DNA of 64,000 nt from Tolypothrix bouteillei VB521301 (GTDB taxonomy: Bacteria; Cyanobacteriota; Cyanobacteriia; Cyanobacteriales; Nostocaceae), in contig NZ_JHEG04000001.1 of the NCBI RefSeq assembly GCF_000760695.4, positions 430,314-494,313 on the forward strand, written 5' to 3'. A model generated the notes under the pieces. The model did no database searches and was not told where the DNA came from. It saw only the letters and a program-made list of their open reading frames with translations. The translations under genes were made by a program, and so were the position numbers. The number at the start of each line of letters is the position of its first letter. The first letter of the stretch is position 1. Positions 16,701-26,138 of the stretch are shown here, piece by piece.

Positions 16701-19334
16701 AGAACGGAGGGAGATAATCTCCTGGTTAACGTCCAAAGTTTTCCCGTTGCTCTTTTGGAGGGCGTTGTTCCTCAAAATAATTTAAATTTAAAACCTCTGT
16801 CTGGGGAGATCTCTGGAGATCTGGCGGTTAACTTGGAGCAGTTTACAGTTGTAGGAGATGTGGCGATCGCAAAACCTCAAGCGGGTAGAGTTGGTGCGGA
16901 TGCGTTTCAAGGAAGCATCAGTTATGCCAATGGAAGGGCATCTTTAAACAACGGACAATTGCGAATAGGAGACAGTGTTATAGCTGTTAGCGGTAACGTA
17001 GAAACTGGCAATAATCCCCAATTCCAAGCTCAAGCTAGTTTTGACCAACTGAACATCCAAAAAGTTTTACAAGCAGCTAATATTTTTGATTTCCAAGATT
17101 TTGGTGGGGGATTGCAGATTCCGGAATTGGCAGGTGCAGAAGTTCTTCAAACAACACCTGTGGGGTTGCCTAACGCAGATTTACTAACGCAGTTAAGACG
17201 TTTTGCGGAAATTGAGGCTTTGAAAACACAACAGGCACAACAGCGCAATGAAACTCAAACTTTGCCTGTTCTGGCAGAATTACAAGGTGCTTTGAACGGA
17301 CAAATTGAGGTGGCTGGTTCCTTAAAATCGGGAGTCAACGCTAGTTTCAATTTTCAAGGTGCTAACTGGCAATGGGGTGAGTATAAATTAGAACAGGTTA
17401 TTGCCCAAGGCACCTTTGCAGATGGAGTCGTAACCCTAGTCCCAGTGCGTATAAATTTGGGTGATGGTCTGTTGGCTTTTACAGGACAGTTGGGGACAGA
17501 AGAACTATCAGGACAATTGCGTGTTGCTGACTTTCCAATATCATTACTACAGTCTTTTATACCAGACAATACCGTAAATGTAACAGGTAAAGTGGATGCG
17601 CTCGCAACTCTTGCAGGAACTTTAAAAGACCCCCGTGCTATAGGAGAAGTGACACTAGAAAACGCAACTTTAAACCAGCAACCCGTGCAAACAGGACAAC
17701 TTAGCTTTAATTACGACAATGCCCGTTTGAATTTTGCCAGTACTTTATTGCTGACAGGAACACAACCGCTTGAAGCACAAGGAAGCGTACCAGTTCCGTT
17801 ACCTTTTGCTTCCGTAAAACCAGACAGCGATCGCATTAACGTTACGGCTAACGTTCGAGATGGAGGATTAGCCCTGTTAAACGCCTTTACCGATGTAGTC
17901 AGTTGGGTAGACGGTCAAGGACAGGTAAATGTAGAGATTGGGGGTACATTAAAGCAACCAACAATTACGGGAACTGCCACAGTTAATAATGCAACTTTTC
18001 AAGCACAAGTTCTGCAAGATCCATTAACTAATGTGACGGGAACACTTGCATTTAATGGCAATAGGGTAGATGTCCAAGGGATTCAAGGACAGTACAATCG
18101 AGGAAATTTGACTGCTGAGGGGATTATTCCCATTTTTGCCAGCCAACAAGCTCAACAGGAAGCAGCAACAAACCCCCTCAAAGTATCTCTGCAAAATCTG
18201 AATTTGACCGTTCAGAATCTGTATCAAGGTGGTGTCAGTGGTAATGCTGTCATTGGGGGAAGTGTTTTAAAACCCGATATCAGTGGTGAGATTTTATTAA
18301 GTGATGGTCAAGTCACCATCGGACAACAAGCAGCGGGTAACGCTTCACAAGGTGGTCGGACAAAAAGTAATGAAGTCTCAGCCGCCGAAACAGCACAAAA
18401 TACAGGTGGTTCTCCCGGTCGTGCTGCACCCGCACTGACCGATTCTCCTATCGAATTTACCAACTTAAAGCTCGTTTTGGGCAATAATGTTCGTGTCACC
18501 ACGCAATCAGTATTTGGTAATTTCATACCATCGGGAGTCGATCCAACGCAAGCCATACTGAGCTTTGTTGCGAAGGGAGATCTGAATATTAATGGGACTT
18601 TAGCAAAACCCGTACCTGAAGGAACCATTCGACTTACAGGTGGGCAAGTTAATTTATTTACAACTCAGTTTACCTTAGAGCGAGGTTACGAACACACAGC
18701 AGAGTTTATTCCAAGTCGGGGGCTTGACCCGATTTTAGATGTCCGAATGATTGCTCTTGTACCGGAAACTAGTGGAAGTAGGATTTTGACTTCTCCTGTC
18801 ATTTCTTCGGAGATCAGTGACATTCCTTCAACAAGTATTGGGACTTTAAGAACGGTACGCGTTCAAGCGAGAGTAGACGGACCCGCCAGTCAATTAGCTG
18901 ATAATTTGGAATTAACAAGCGAACCCCGTCGCAGCGAACCAGAAATTATTGCGTTATTAGGTGGATCGATTATTAATACATTGGGTCAATCAGATACAGC
19001 ATTGGGAATTGCTACTTTTGCCAGTTCTACGGTGCTGGGGGGACTGCAAGGAAGTATTAGTGCATTAGGACAAGCGATCGGATTTAGTGAATTTCGTATA
19101 TTTCCTACAAATGTTGCTAACGAAGCGTCAAGGGCTTCTGTATTGGGTTTAGCTGCAGAAGGTGTTTTTGATATTAATAGGCGTTTCTCTGTTTCGCTCT
19201 CTAGAGTTTTCTTAACTAATGAGCCTTTCCGTTACAATGTGCTTTACCGGGTGAATGACAATACTCTCGTGCGAGGTTCCACAGATTTGGAAGATGAAAG
19301 TCGATTGGAATTTCAGTATGAAACGCGGTTTTAG
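13782..19334 (+). CDS. tamB: TamB/TIC236-type translocation and assembly module protein
   Basis: 1850 residues. A single N-terminal membrane anchor (residues about 22-48, LWLLLLGRTGLVLGVILLMGIAAGAWWV) is followed by a long run of short beta strands, and the last about 400 residues form the DUF490/TamB domain, ending in ...LVRGSTDLEDESRLEFQYETRF with a terminal aromatic residue. Family members bridge inner and outer membranes with an Omp85 partner and carry lipids or help outer-membrane proteins fold; the plastid homologue is TIC236. Three tandem repeats of about 76 residues lie near residues 405-632 (GTLG/GSLD boundaries at about 480, 556 and 632). No Omp85 gene is adjacent. Confidence 0.92.
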   Translation: MTRPPNSENEQEPSSPRNPRLWLLLLGRTGLVLGVILLMGIAAGAWWVRNFVYRDLAPLVQTNLEQLLGRPIQIGKVERFSLTSLRFGALSIPATAKDPDRVAAKAVEVEFSPLRLLFARTLSLNVTLIQPDVYIQQDKQGNWVTTQLKAGEGSGFIQTDLETLRVQDADVVLDPTPRPGRPQGSVTLDRVNGIARIQSQNQLVNYEVSAQPTRGGTVQLDGSTQIKSLATNLKVKAQNFQATDLSRLIELPTVLQAGRVDGDLTLQLQQSNPEIAVTGTANAYQVTTQIQNVPQKFSNATGRLSFQGQQISLENLTANYGKAPLVANGSVDLEKGFNIAAQVKSVSAKNALDTLNISLPVPVAGEFQANIQLSGPIKQPTLSGTASAIKPTQVDRVLFNAIATGFQLSISEAASQLNISNLRLVPAAGGQIVGKGQVKLGKASDVRVNLQAEGISADALAKAYGFTTPITVGNVSGNAEVTGSLDKQPPLTVNLSNIQATPVSGGRINADGQIQLIPQGNVALNIQAQSLPGNAIAQGYGLSVPINIGGISANATVTGTLGQPLSVNISKVLATPEVGGQIAANGQVQLAPQGRVSLNVEANNLPGDAIAKAYNTSPPIAIGNVSADAKVTGTLGNLQALAQVQAPKATYPTTGQAVISQQGENILFQDAVANIAGSTIGARGQLARGRWQAFVNAGRIQLSRFAQVPPQIQRGVLSAQLNLAGTTASFQPEAIQATGQATLRNVAGGTVNVRNINLNNGRWDALANVSQVQLNQFSQQLKGRLSSDLQVAGTTQSFQLADIRAAGQVRFSQLVALEQPLTAQVQWNGQQIAIERATAPGLSAAGIIAVQLPETGTPQVSGFNLDVQARGYNLQQIPVNLPANVALAGLLDFRGQVRGTPETPNAQGNIRLRGLKVNRLAFDPLLTGRVNFQGGQGGELRLAGQQDQIAVSLNSNYRPTSFLVRLDNAVATGRTEGDNLLVNVQSFPVALLEGVVPQNNLNLKPLSGEISGDLAVNLEQFTVVGDVAIAKPQAGRVGADAFQGSISYANGRASLNNGQLRIGDSVIAVSGNVETGNNPQFQAQASFDQLNIQKVLQAANIFDFQDFGGGLQIPELAGAEVLQTTPVGLPNADLLTQLRRFAEIEALKTQQAQQRNETQTLPVLAELQGALNGQIEVAGSLKSGVNASFNFQGANWQWGEYKLEQVIAQGTFADGVVTLVPVRINLGDGLLAFTGQLGTEELSGQLRVADFPISLLQSFIPDNTVNVTGKVDALATLAGTLKDPRAIGEVTLENATLNQQPVQTGQLSFNYDNARLNFASTLLLTGTQPLEAQGSVPVPLPFASVKPDSDRINVTANVRDGGLALLNAFTDVVSWVDGQGQVNVEIGGTLKQPTITGTATVNNATFQAQVLQDPLTNVTGTLAFNGNRVDVQGIQGQYNRGNLTAEGIIPIFASQQAQQEAATNPLKVSLQNLNLTVQNLYQGGVSGNAVIGGSVLKPDISGEILLSDGQVTIGQQAAGNASQGGRTKSNEVSAAETAQNTGGSPGRAAPALTDSPIEFTNLKLVLGNNVRVTTQSVFGNFIPSGVDPTQAILSFVAKGDLNINGTLAKPVPEGTIRLTGGQVNLFTTQFTLERGYEHTAEFIPSRGLDPILDVRMIALVPETSGSRILTSPVISSEISDIPSTSIGTLRTVRVQARVDGPASQLADNLELTSEPRRSEPEIIALLGGSIINTLGQSDTALGIATFASSTVLGGLQGSISALGQAIGFSEFRIFPTNVANEASRASVLGLAAEGVFDINRRFSVSLSRVFLTNEPFRYNVLYRVNDNTLVRGSTDLEDESRLEFQYETRF

Positions 19335-19394
19335 TTTTTTAGGGGGATCGAAACCGCAAGAATGCACTTTAGAAGAAAAAACACGTTTGCGATT

Positions 19395-19483
19395 GAAATC
19401 GCCGCTATACAGGCTAAGCCCACCTACGTGGGCTTAATAAGAAGTCCTTGTCTTGCGGACTTCGTTTGTATAGCCGTGATTTC
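19395..19483. repeat. CTATACA-bounded double-hairpin repeat, copy A
   Basis: Outer arms GAAATCGCCGCTATACA and TGTATAGCCGTGATTTC (15 of 17 complementary) enclose two internal hairpins, AGCCCAC...GTGGGCT and AAGTCC...GGACTT. The segment TTTGCGATTGAAATCGC just before it is shared with copy B at 33973-33987. It sits 60 bp after tamB and may also end its transcript. Confidence 0.75.
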
Positions 19484-19556
19484 TAATTACTAAGCTAAAA
19501 GGGGTTAGAAAAGCGGATTTGGTATAAGTCATTAACCAGTCATAGAGGTGACCGTA

Positions 19557-20375
19557 TCAATATTGCTCGAGCTGAGCAATAAAATCCAGTATGAGTGATG
19601 TCAATTTCTCAGGATACCAGAGTCCCCATTCGTGCAAACCTTCTTCTACAGTAATTAATTTAGAGTTGGGAATAATTGCTGCCATTTCTTGAGCATTATT
19701 TAATGGCGTAGTTAGGTCTTTATCAGACCATAATAACAAGCATGGAGCTTGAATTTTCGGTAGCAGATGGCTGATATCTTCGTATATAGAAATTAGCAGT
19801 CCTTGAATGACATTTCCCGTATTGAATAACAAGTTATAGGAGAACACCAAAGGGATATCAACTAATTTCAATCTGGGTCTTGGAAGAAACATTTGAACCG
19901 TCATTTCGATCGCCCTTCGCGGTATCATCTCCGGTATAGATGGTGAGGGAATTCCAGTACTATCTACCAGAATGACACTTCTGACTTTTTCTGGAACAAG
20001 TGTAGATAAAGTAATGGCAATACCTCCACCTAATGAGTGTCCTACTATATGAAATTGTTGTAAATTCAAAGCTTCCAGAAATGACAGGAGAAATTTGCTG
20101 TAGCTTGCGTAATCGGGAATTAGCTCAGAGTGAGTCGATCGCGCAAAACTGGGCAAGTCAGGAGCAATTATGGTATGCTGAAGTGCTATCAATGTCAGCA
20201 CTTCAGTATAAGGCTCCGTAGAAATTCCCCATCCATGTAGAAATAGGATGGGGATTGAACTCGACTCCAACTTACTTTGCTGATAAAATATAGTGCAATC
20301 TTGTAAATCAACTCGATGATTCGTTAATTGGGATTTCAAAGCCACAACCTCATTCACTATGACTCGATAAATCAC
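19557..20375 (-). CDS. Alpha/beta hydrolase
   Basis: 272 residues from a GTG start (GTGs 6 and 10 codons further in are alternatives). Motifs: IPILFLHGWGISTEPYTEVL (oxyanion hole HGW), TIIAPDLPSFARST, nucleophile elbow FHIVGHSLGGGIAI, acid region LLLWSDKDLTTPLNN and His in VEEGLHEWGLW. A complete catalytic triad and normal length point to an active esterase or lipase-like enzyme. It stands alone, convergent with tamB. Substrate unknown. Confidence 0.85.
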   Translation of the reverse strand: MIYRVIVNEVVALKSQLTNHRVDLQDCTIFYQQSKLESSSIPILFLHGWGISTEPYTEVLTLIALQHTIIAPDLPSFARSTHSELIPDYASYSKFLLSFLEALNLQQFHIVGHSLGGGIAITLSTLVPEKVRSVILVDSTGIPSPSIPEMIPRRAIEMTVQMFLPRPRLKLVDIPLVFSYNLLFNTGNVIQGLLISIYEDISHLLPKIQAPCLLLWSDKDLTTPLNNAQEMAAIIPNSKLITVEEGLHEWGLWYPEKLTSLILDFIAQLEQY

Positions 20376-20633
20376 TTCAGCGATAATATTACAGTAGCAA
20401 GCTTAGAGGGTGGGCGAACCTTTCTCAAGGCTTATATCAGTCCAGATTTCTGAGTTCATAAAAATACAGCATTTTGAGGTATGTGAGGTACAACAATTGC
20501 AGAGTTGCTTTTAAACGTCGGAATTTGAATGAAGTACTTACCTCATAAACTCTGAATTTGCTGTAATACCAATTCTATAGGGAGCATCCCAATTCGAGCG
20601 TTGAAGAATTTCATGCAAAGGCGCAAAGCTTTT

Positions 20634-21182
20634 TTAGTTATAATTTAACTTATAAGTTAATAACAATACGCCTGTGTTGTAGCTTTTTGAGTTAATTAAC
20701 GACAAATGAATTGCTTTTTTACTCTTGCCAAAAAGTTTTATGCCTCGACCAAGAATAATGGGATAAAGTTTGATGATAAGTTCATCAATGAGTTCGTTAT
20801 CTAACAAAAAACCTGCAAAGGTTCCACCTCCGCACAAATAAATATCGGTTCCATCGGCTTCTTTCAATTGCTCGATCGCTTCTAGTTCGTTTTGGGCGAT
20901 AATTTTAACTCGATCGTCTAGTTCTGTATCAAATTTCAAAGTCTTTGAGAATATGTAATTTTTCATGTGAGGATATGCAGGTTCTCCTGGTTTGTTTCCG
21001 TATTGATAACCAAACTCGTATGTTCTTTTTCCCATGACTGCTGTATCGTAAGTCTTGAGACTTTCAAAGTATTCTGTTACGTGTTCTCCCTCTGCAAACT
21101 TTAAGAAGCCGTCAATTGAACCATCTTCGTGAGCGATATAACTATCAAGGGTTGTACCTACGTGATAAACGAGTTTTCTCAT
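20634..21182 (-). CDS. Dihydrofolate reductase-like (RibD C-terminal family) protein
   Basis: 182 residues from the ATG at 21182. MRKLVYHVGTTLDSYIAHEDGSIDGFL, TAVMGKRTYEFGYQYG and DGTDIYLCGGGTFAGFLLDNELIDELIIKLYPIILGRGIKLF match the RibD C-terminal/DfrA fold used for NADPH-dependent reductions; the GGG loop binds the cofactor phosphates. These stand-alone proteins are usually not essential DHFRs and their substrates are unknown. An upstream in-frame start would add 28 residues that run into a dispersed repeat, so it was not chosen. Confidence 0.8.
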   Translation of the reverse strand: MRKLVYHVGTTLDSYIAHEDGSIDGFLKFAEGEHVTEYFESLKTYDTAVMGKRTYEFGYQYGNKPGEPAYPHMKNYIFSKTLKFDTELDDRVKIIAQNELEAIEQLKEADGTDIYLCGGGTFAGFLLDNELIDELIIKLYPIILGRGIKLFGKSKKAIHLSLINSKSYNTGVLLLTYKLNYN

Positions 21183-21232
21183 TTTAATGTTCTTTTTTGT
21201 GTACCAGTCAATTGGAGCAAACAATCCTTTCT

Positions 21233-21275
21233 CGTTCGTAGTTGCGATGCAGGGGCTAAAGCTCAACTACGAACG
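21233..21275. repeat. CGTTCGTAGTTG hairpin repeat
   Basis: 12-bp perfect arms CGTTCGTAGTTG (21233-21244) and CAACTACGAACG (21264-21275) with a loop containing GGGGCTAAAGCT, a form seen commonly as a dispersed repeat in Nostocales genomes. It lies in the leader between mutS and the reductase gene. Confidence 0.6.
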
Positions 21276-21305
21276 TACTTTCTGCTTTTTAAAAAAGGGC
21301 TTTCT

Positions 21306-23900
21306 TTATTCCAAATTCTGCAACCCTAGTGCAATCTTACTGTGCTTTTCAATCTGTCCCATCACTTGTCTTGCTCGTTGAATAACTACTTTTGGTAAAC
21401 CAGCCAATCTTCCCGCTTCAATCCCATAAGATTTATCAGCACCTCCCGGTTGAACTTGGTGCAAAAAGATAATTTGATCTGGTAATTCTTTAACTGTGAC
21501 CTGATAATTAGCAACATTTGATAACAACGAAGCCAATTCGTTCAATTCATGGTAATGTGTTGCAAAAATTGTTCGGGAGCGGATTTCTGTTGCCAAGTAC
21601 TCAGCGACAGCCCAAGCAATAGAAAGACCATCAAAAGTCGCTGTTCCCCTACCAATTTCATCTAACAGCACCAATGATTTTGATGTGGCGTGGTTGAGAA
21701 TATTTGCTGTCTCGTTCATCTCCACCATAAAAGTAGATTGACCTGTTGCTAAATCATCTACCGCACCGACACGAGTGAAAATGCGATCGCACACTCCCAA
21801 TTGTGCTTCTCGTGCGGGTACAAAGCTTCCTATTTGCGCCATCAGTTGAATTAATCCCACCTGTCTGAGATAACAACTTTTACCACTTGCATTTGGTCCG
21901 GTAAGGATAACCAAATCAGGAGAGGGAGAGGGGGGGAGGGGGAGAGGGGGGGAATTTCCCTGGTCCCCATTCCCCAAATGAGTGGAATTCGGTACAAAGA
22001 AACCGGAAGGTAAAGACTGTTCCACCACGGGATGACGCCCATCAATAATTGTGATTTCTCGCCCTTCCACCACGGACGGACGACAGTAATCCTGATAGAT
22101 TGCTAGCTCGGCTAACCCACACAAAACATCTGCTGCTGCTATTGCACGGGAAATATTGCGAATCACTTCCGCCTGCGTACCTACCTCCTCTCGCAAGGCT
22201 ACAAAAATTTCGTATTCTAACTGGTTTAAATCATCCCGCGCTGTTAGAATTCTGGCTTCCCGTTCCTTCAACTCCGGAGTGATATAGCGTTCTTCATTCA
22301 CCAGGGTTTGTTTGCGGATGTAATTCGATGGTACTTGGTCGGCTTTTGCACGGGAAATCCCAATATAGTAACCAAAAGTTTTGTTAAATCCTACCTTTAA
22401 ATTGGCAATTCCCGTTCTTGCTCGTTCATCAACTTCTAAATTAGCAATCCATTTCTGGTCATCTTCAACAGTGGCGCGTCGTTCATCTAATTGAGCATCA
22501 ACTCCAGAACGGATCAATCCCCCTTCCTTAATATGTAAAGGTGGTGACTCTACTATATGAAGGCGAATTTTTTGTGCTAGCTCTTCCATTCCTGGTGGTA
22601 CTTTTTGCAAAGCTTTCAAGAAGGGAGAACGAGCAACAGAAACCAAATTTGCTATTTGAGGCAAACGAGATAGGGAATCGGCTAAAGCTAATAAATCTCT
22701 AGCATTAGCAGTACCAGAACCAGCACGTCCTGTAAGCCGTTCTATATCATAAATTTGACGCAATAACTGTCGCAGATCTTGGCGCAGGGAATTGTTATCA
22801 ACAAGTTCTTGAATCGTGTCTTGTCTTGCGCGAATACCTTTAATATCAAGCAATGGTTGCAACAACCATCGTCGTAAAGCACGACTACCCATTGGTGTAG
22901 AAGTTTTATCTAACGCCCAAAGCAGAGAACCAATAAAAGTGCCATCACGTACAGTTTGAGTTATTTCCAGATTGCGCCGTGTTTGATGGTCAATAATGAG
23001 AAAATCCGTGAGAGTGTAAGTCCGGAGCGTTTGTAGGGGGATCGCGTTTTCCTTCTGTGTATCTTCCAAATATTCCAGCAACCCACCCGCCGCACGCACA
23101 GCCAGGGCTAGGTGTTCGCAACCCAAGCCTTCCAAAGAACGGACTTTAAACTTTTGCAACAATCTTGTTCTGGCTTCGCCTTGGGAGAAAGGAACTTGCG
23201 ATCGCAAGCTATAACAAAAAGATGGAGGCAAACATTCAGGTAAATGTTCCGAACGTTCTCCCGGACGCAATAAACTTCCCAAATCTGGGGCGTTAGTGGG
23301 AACGAGCACCTCAGCAGGCTGCAAGCGCATAAGTTCCTGTGTCAAATGTTCTGGATTACTCCCTTGAGTGGTTAAGAATTCACCTGTAGAAATATCTGCA
23401 TAAGCCAAACCCCAATAGTCACCTGCAATGACCACAGCCGCCAAGTAGTTATTTCTGCTTGACTTAAGCATTCCTTCTTCCAACAATGTACCGGGAGTCA
23501 GAATGCGCGTCACTTCACGACGAACTAAACCTACAGCTTCTGAAGCATCTTCTACCTGATCGCAAATAACAACAGCATATCCCTTTTCTACCAACTGAGT
23601 CGTGTACCGTTCCCAAGCGTGATGGGGTACACCCGTCATGCGTACCCTACCGACTTCTCCTCCGTGTTTGCTAGTCAGAACCAGTTCCAGTTCTCTGGAT
23701 ACAACAATGGCATCTTGAAAAAATGTTTCAAAAAAATCCCCTACCCGATACAGCAGTAGAGCGTGAGGATACTTTTCCTTCACTTCTACATAGTGCTGGT
23801 ACATCTTGCTGAGTTTGCTGCGGTCTACCGTGCGGTAGTCGCCGATGGGCTCATTCGGGTTACTCGGTTCGGTTGTTTGGGGTGTATGAGAAGCGGTCAT
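21306..23900 (-). CDS. mutS: DNA mismatch repair protein MutS
   Basis: 864 residues. Mismatch-recognition motif GDFFETF (Phe-x-Glu) near residue 53, connector, lever and clamp domains, then the ABC ATPase: Walker [30 protein letters not shown] signature region, Walker [18 protein letters not shown] and HYHEL. It binds mismatched base pairs and starts repair with MutL. Just before Walker A there is a Pro/Ser-rich insertion ([14 protein letters not shown]) encoded by a G-rich low-complexity tract at about 21918-21960, absent from most MutS proteins. ATG at 23900. Cyanobacterial mutS is often a single gene, and no mutL is nearby. Confidence 0.97.
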   Translation of the reverse strand: MTASHTPQTTEPSNPNEPIGDYRTVDRSKLSKMYQHYVEVKEKYPHALLLYRVGDFFETFFQDAIVVSRELELVLTSKHGGEVGRVRMTGVPHHAWERYTTQLVEKGYAVVICDQVEDASEAVGLVRREVTRILTPGTLLEEGMLKSSRNNYLAAVVIAGDYWGLAYADISTGEFLTTQGSNPEHLTQELMRLQPAEVLVPTNAPDLGSLLRPGERSEHLPECLPPSFCYSLRSQVPFSQGEARTRLLQKFKVRSLEGLGCEHLALAVRAAGGLLEYLEDTQKENAIPLQTLRTYTLTDFLIIDHQTRRNLEITQTVRDGTFIGSLLWALDKTSTPMGSRALRRWLLQPLLDIKGIRARQDTIQELVDNNSLRQDLRQLLRQIYDIERLTGRAGSGTANARDLLALADSLSRLPQIANLVSVARSPFLKALQKVPPGMEELAQKIRLHIVESPPLHIKEGGLIRSGVDAQLDERRATVEDDQKWIANLEVDERARTGIANLKVGFNKTFGYYIGISRAKADQVPSNYIRKQTLVNEERYITPELKEREARILTARDDLNQLEYEIFVALREEVGTQAEVIRNISRAIAAADVLCGLAELAIYQDYCRPSVVEGREITIIDGRHPVVEQSLPSGFFVPNSTHLGNGDQGNSPPLPLPPSPSPDLVILTGPNASGKSCYLRQVGLIQLMAQIGSFVPAREAQLGVCDRIFTRVGAVDDLATGQSTFMVEMNETANILNHATSKSLVLLDEIGRGTATFDGLSIAWAVAEYLATEIRSRTIFATHYHELNELASLLSNVANYQVTVKELPDQIIFLHQVQPGGADKSYGIEAGRLAGLPKVVIQRARQVMGQIEKHSKIALGLQNLE

Positions 23901-24018
23901 GAGTGTCTACCAATACACAAGGCTGCCTGCCAAGATCCGATGATAACGTGATGTTGGTGATACTCACAAATTGTTTACGGTTTGTTAATCACTTCGATTA
24001 GTTTCTTCTAGACATTCT

Positions 24019-24264
24019 TTATACTGGTTCAGTCAGCTTGTTTAAGTCAATACCCACTATTACAGGAATCATCAATCCCAAACGCAATCTTAATGCTAGC
24101 CAGTCGCTCAAAGCTTCTCTCAATTCCCGCCGACAACCTTCAAGCGTGTGATGATTTGACCAGACTCCCTGTAAAATAGGAATTTCACCCCAGTAAGTTC
24201 CATCATCTTCAATAATTTCGTAAACTGCGAGTTCCATTGCTTGGTCAATATAACTTGCTAACAT
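24019..24264 (-). CDS. HicB-like antitoxin-family protein without a HicA partner
   Basis: 81 residues from the ATG at 24264, preceded by GAGG at 11 bases; longer starts at TTG 24327 or ATG 24294 are less likely. The sequence MELAVYEIIEDDGTYWGEIPILQGVWSNHHTLEGCRRELREALSDWLALRLRLGLMIPVI matches the HicB-like partial RNase H fold. HicB proteins neutralise a HicA mRNA toxin, but no double-stranded RNA-binding HicA-type gene is present on either side. In cyanobacteria such orphan proteins are common and their role is unknown. Confidence 0.75.
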   Translation of the reverse strand: MLASYIDQAMELAVYEIIEDDGTYWGEIPILQGVWSNHHTLEGCRRELREALSDWLALRLRLGLMIPVIVGIDLNKLTEPV

Positions 24265-24457
24265 TATCTGTATTACCTCACCTATGTGCTCCATTCTAGC
24301 TTTATGTTGTTCCTCAGATTTCACCAATTCTCTATAGGCGATCGAGATCTAAGGGAATGACGCTTCACTTCCATAAGATAAGAGATTTTCTAATCGCAAG
24401 CAGGGGATAAATCTTTTACCTTCCATCTGAATTCCCCCCAATGATTTACCATATAAA

Positions 24458-25576
24458 TTATCGCTCTAAAATCACATTTTCCGTTTTTCCTAAAGCCACA
24501 CCGTCACTGGAAGCATCCTCACTGGGTGGAACTCTAAAACCTCCATCACGCCAGCTATCTGTTACATCTTTGATAAAACTAGCTATAGGTATAGCAACCA
24601 ACAAACCTAACAGTCCTCCGAGTTTTGCACCTACCAATAAGGAAATTACAACCCAAACAGGGTTTAACCCAGTCAAATTTCCTAGAATTCGAGGAGCAAC
24701 AAAGTTAGTATTAATTTGATCCACAAGTACAGCAACAGCTAAAACTTCCACTCCCAACCAAAAATTTTGCAATCCAATTAATAAGGTCACTATTGCAATC
24801 CCTATACCCGTACCGAAAGGAAAGAGGGAGAAAAATCCAATACCAATACCAAAAAGTAAAGCTAGGGGTACTTGTAGCGCTAAAAATATCAGTATGAGTG
24901 TCAGCGCTAGCAATGCACCCAATGTTGCTTGACCGATGAAATAATTTTGGAAATCCTCACGTAATAATTGCCGTATCGGCGAGCTAATGTAAGAAGGAAA
25001 CCATTGAAAAATTCCATCCCAAAGTTTTTCTCCATTCAGTATTAGATAAATTGTAATGACTACTGTCAGCAGTACATTCACCAAACTGCCAATCGTGTCT
25101 ACGGCAAAACCAAGGATTTGACCTGTTAATGACTGAAGTTGGTTGGAAAACCTATCCAACAGTTGAGTGACCAAACTACTTAAATTAACTGGCAGATCTT
25201 GGGTTACGGTTTGGGTAGCAAGCCAGGCTTGAAAAGCTTGAATTTGTTGTGCTCCAGAATCAATCCAATTAGGCAAAAAATTTACTAGTTCGTTGAGCTG
25301 TTCCAGAATTAAGGGAACCAAAGTAACAGCTAAAGCCCCAACAATGACTACAGCTAACAGCAAAACACTGACAATGGCAAAGTTCCTATTTATGCCTCGT
25401 TTTTGGAAAAACCGAATTGGATAATCTAAAACAAAAGCTAGCAAGAGGGCGGCGACAAGAATGCTTACTAGGGGTTGGAAATACTGTACAACCTGAAGCA
25501 ACACCCAAGCGTTGAGTATAGCGAGGGGAAATGCTAAGCCCAGACTTAACCATTGTGGTAGTTTGTTTGGAGTCAT
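24458..25576 (-). CDS. AI-2E family transporter (TqsA/PerM-like permease)
   Basis: 372 residues with about eight hydrophobic segments: pairs near residues 10-50, 60-95, a long soluble part (100-150), then clusters at about 150-175, 210-260 and 270-345. The stretch LFGIGIGFFSLFPFGTGIGIAIVTLL and the later NFVAPRILGNLTGLNPVWVVISLLVGAKLGGLLGLLVAIP are hallmarks of PF01594. Members export autoinducer-2 or act as Na+/H+ exchangers; the substrate here is unknown. The cytoplasmic tail contains DSWRDGGFRVPPSED. It is followed by a 7-bp tandem repeat that separates it from the Nudix gene. Confidence 0.9.
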   Translation of the reverse strand: MTPNKLPQWLSLGLAFPLAILNAWVLLQVVQYFQPLVSILVAALLLAFVLDYPIRFFQKRGINRNFAIVSVLLLAVVIVGALAVTLVPLILEQLNELVNFLPNWIDSGAQQIQAFQAWLATQTVTQDLPVNLSSLVTQLLDRFSNQLQSLTGQILGFAVDTIGSLVNVLLTVVITIYLILNGEKLWDGIFQWFPSYISSPIRQLLREDFQNYFIGQATLGALLALTLILIFLALQVPLALLFGIGIGFFSLFPFGTGIGIAIVTLLIGLQNFWLGVEVLAVAVLVDQINTNFVAPRILGNLTGLNPVWVVISLLVGAKLGGLLGLLVAIPIASFIKDVTDSWRDGGFRVPPSEDASSDGVALGKTENVILER

Positions 25577-25585
25577 TAATGATTT

Positions 25586-25620
25586 GCTAATTGCTAATGG
25601 CTAATGGCTAATGGCTAATT
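25586..25620. repeat. Heptamer tandem repeat GCTAATG (5 copies)
   Basis: Five head-to-tail copies of GCTAAT(T/G) with no errors in length. It belongs to the class of short tandemly repeated repetitive sequences known from heterocystous cyanobacteria. Confidence 0.85.
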
Positions 25621-25631
25621 GGGACTGGTAA

Positions 25632-26075
25632 TTAAGCATTAGCGAGTGGCATAGGTTTGCTCTCTATAAAATCTAACAGAATACGTTGATGGACTGCTCC
25701 AATTGGTCTGACTTCTCCTGCAACTGCTGAGTAGCAACTCCCTTGTTGAACGTATTCTGGTGCTACTAAACCCATGTCCCAACCTTCATTTAGAACTAAC
25801 CGATCTAATTCTACTAATAGCGGTGCATGGAAAACATGACGCAACGCTATTTCATCAGAATAGCAGCCGAACTTGGAAAAGTTTGGTGGTAACTTATAAC
25901 CTATTTCCTCTAAAATTTCTCGCTGTACTGCTTCCTCTGGGGTTTCGCCCGGTTCCATATGTCCGCCAAAAAATGCCCAGTGTCCCGGATAGAGAAGATT
26001 GGGTTTATTATCCCGCAACTGCATTAGGAATTTGTTTTCTCGGTAGAGTATCGCAATTGCAACTTGTACTTGCAT
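25632..26075 (-). CDS. Nudix hydrolase
   Basis: 147 residues from the ATG at 26075. An upstream ATG would translate the heptamer repeat into NQQPTTNNQQ stretches, so it was rejected. The Nudix box is complete: GGHMEPGETPEEAVQREILEEIGY (G-x5-E-x7-R-E-U-x-E-E-x-G-U), with the preceding WAFFGG strand. It hydrolyses a nucleoside diphosphate linked to another moiety, such as NADH, ADP-ribose or 8-oxo-dGTP; the exact substrate cannot be predicted. It is flanked on both sides by heptamer tandem repeats. Confidence 0.9.
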   Translation of the reverse strand: MQVQVAIAILYRENKFLMQLRDNKPNLLYPGHWAFFGGHMEPGETPEEAVQREILEEIGYKLPPNFSKFGCYSDEIALRHVFHAPLLVELDRLVLNEGWDMGLVAPEYVQQGSCYSAVAGEVRPIGAVHQRILLDFIESKPMPLANA

Positions 26076-26081
26076 AATTAT

Positions 26082-26130
26082 TTGTTGGTTGTTGGTTGTT
26101 GGTTGTTGGTTGTTGGTTGTTGGTTGTTGG
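26082..26130. repeat. Heptamer tandem repeat TTGTTGG (7 copies)
   Basis: Seven exact copies of TTGTTGG, then a partial TTG. It lies just before the Nudix start codon and would be in its leader. Confidence 0.9.
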
Positions 26131-26138
26131 TTGCTATT

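Noticed and set aside
21918..21965. G-quadruplex regulatory element
   Set aside because: The G runs lie inside the mutS coding sequence and are better explained as a low-complexity in-frame insertion.
24019..24264. HicAB toxin-antitoxin pair
   Set aside because: No HicA-like short ORF with a dsRBD fold exists on either side; only the HicB-like gene was annotated.
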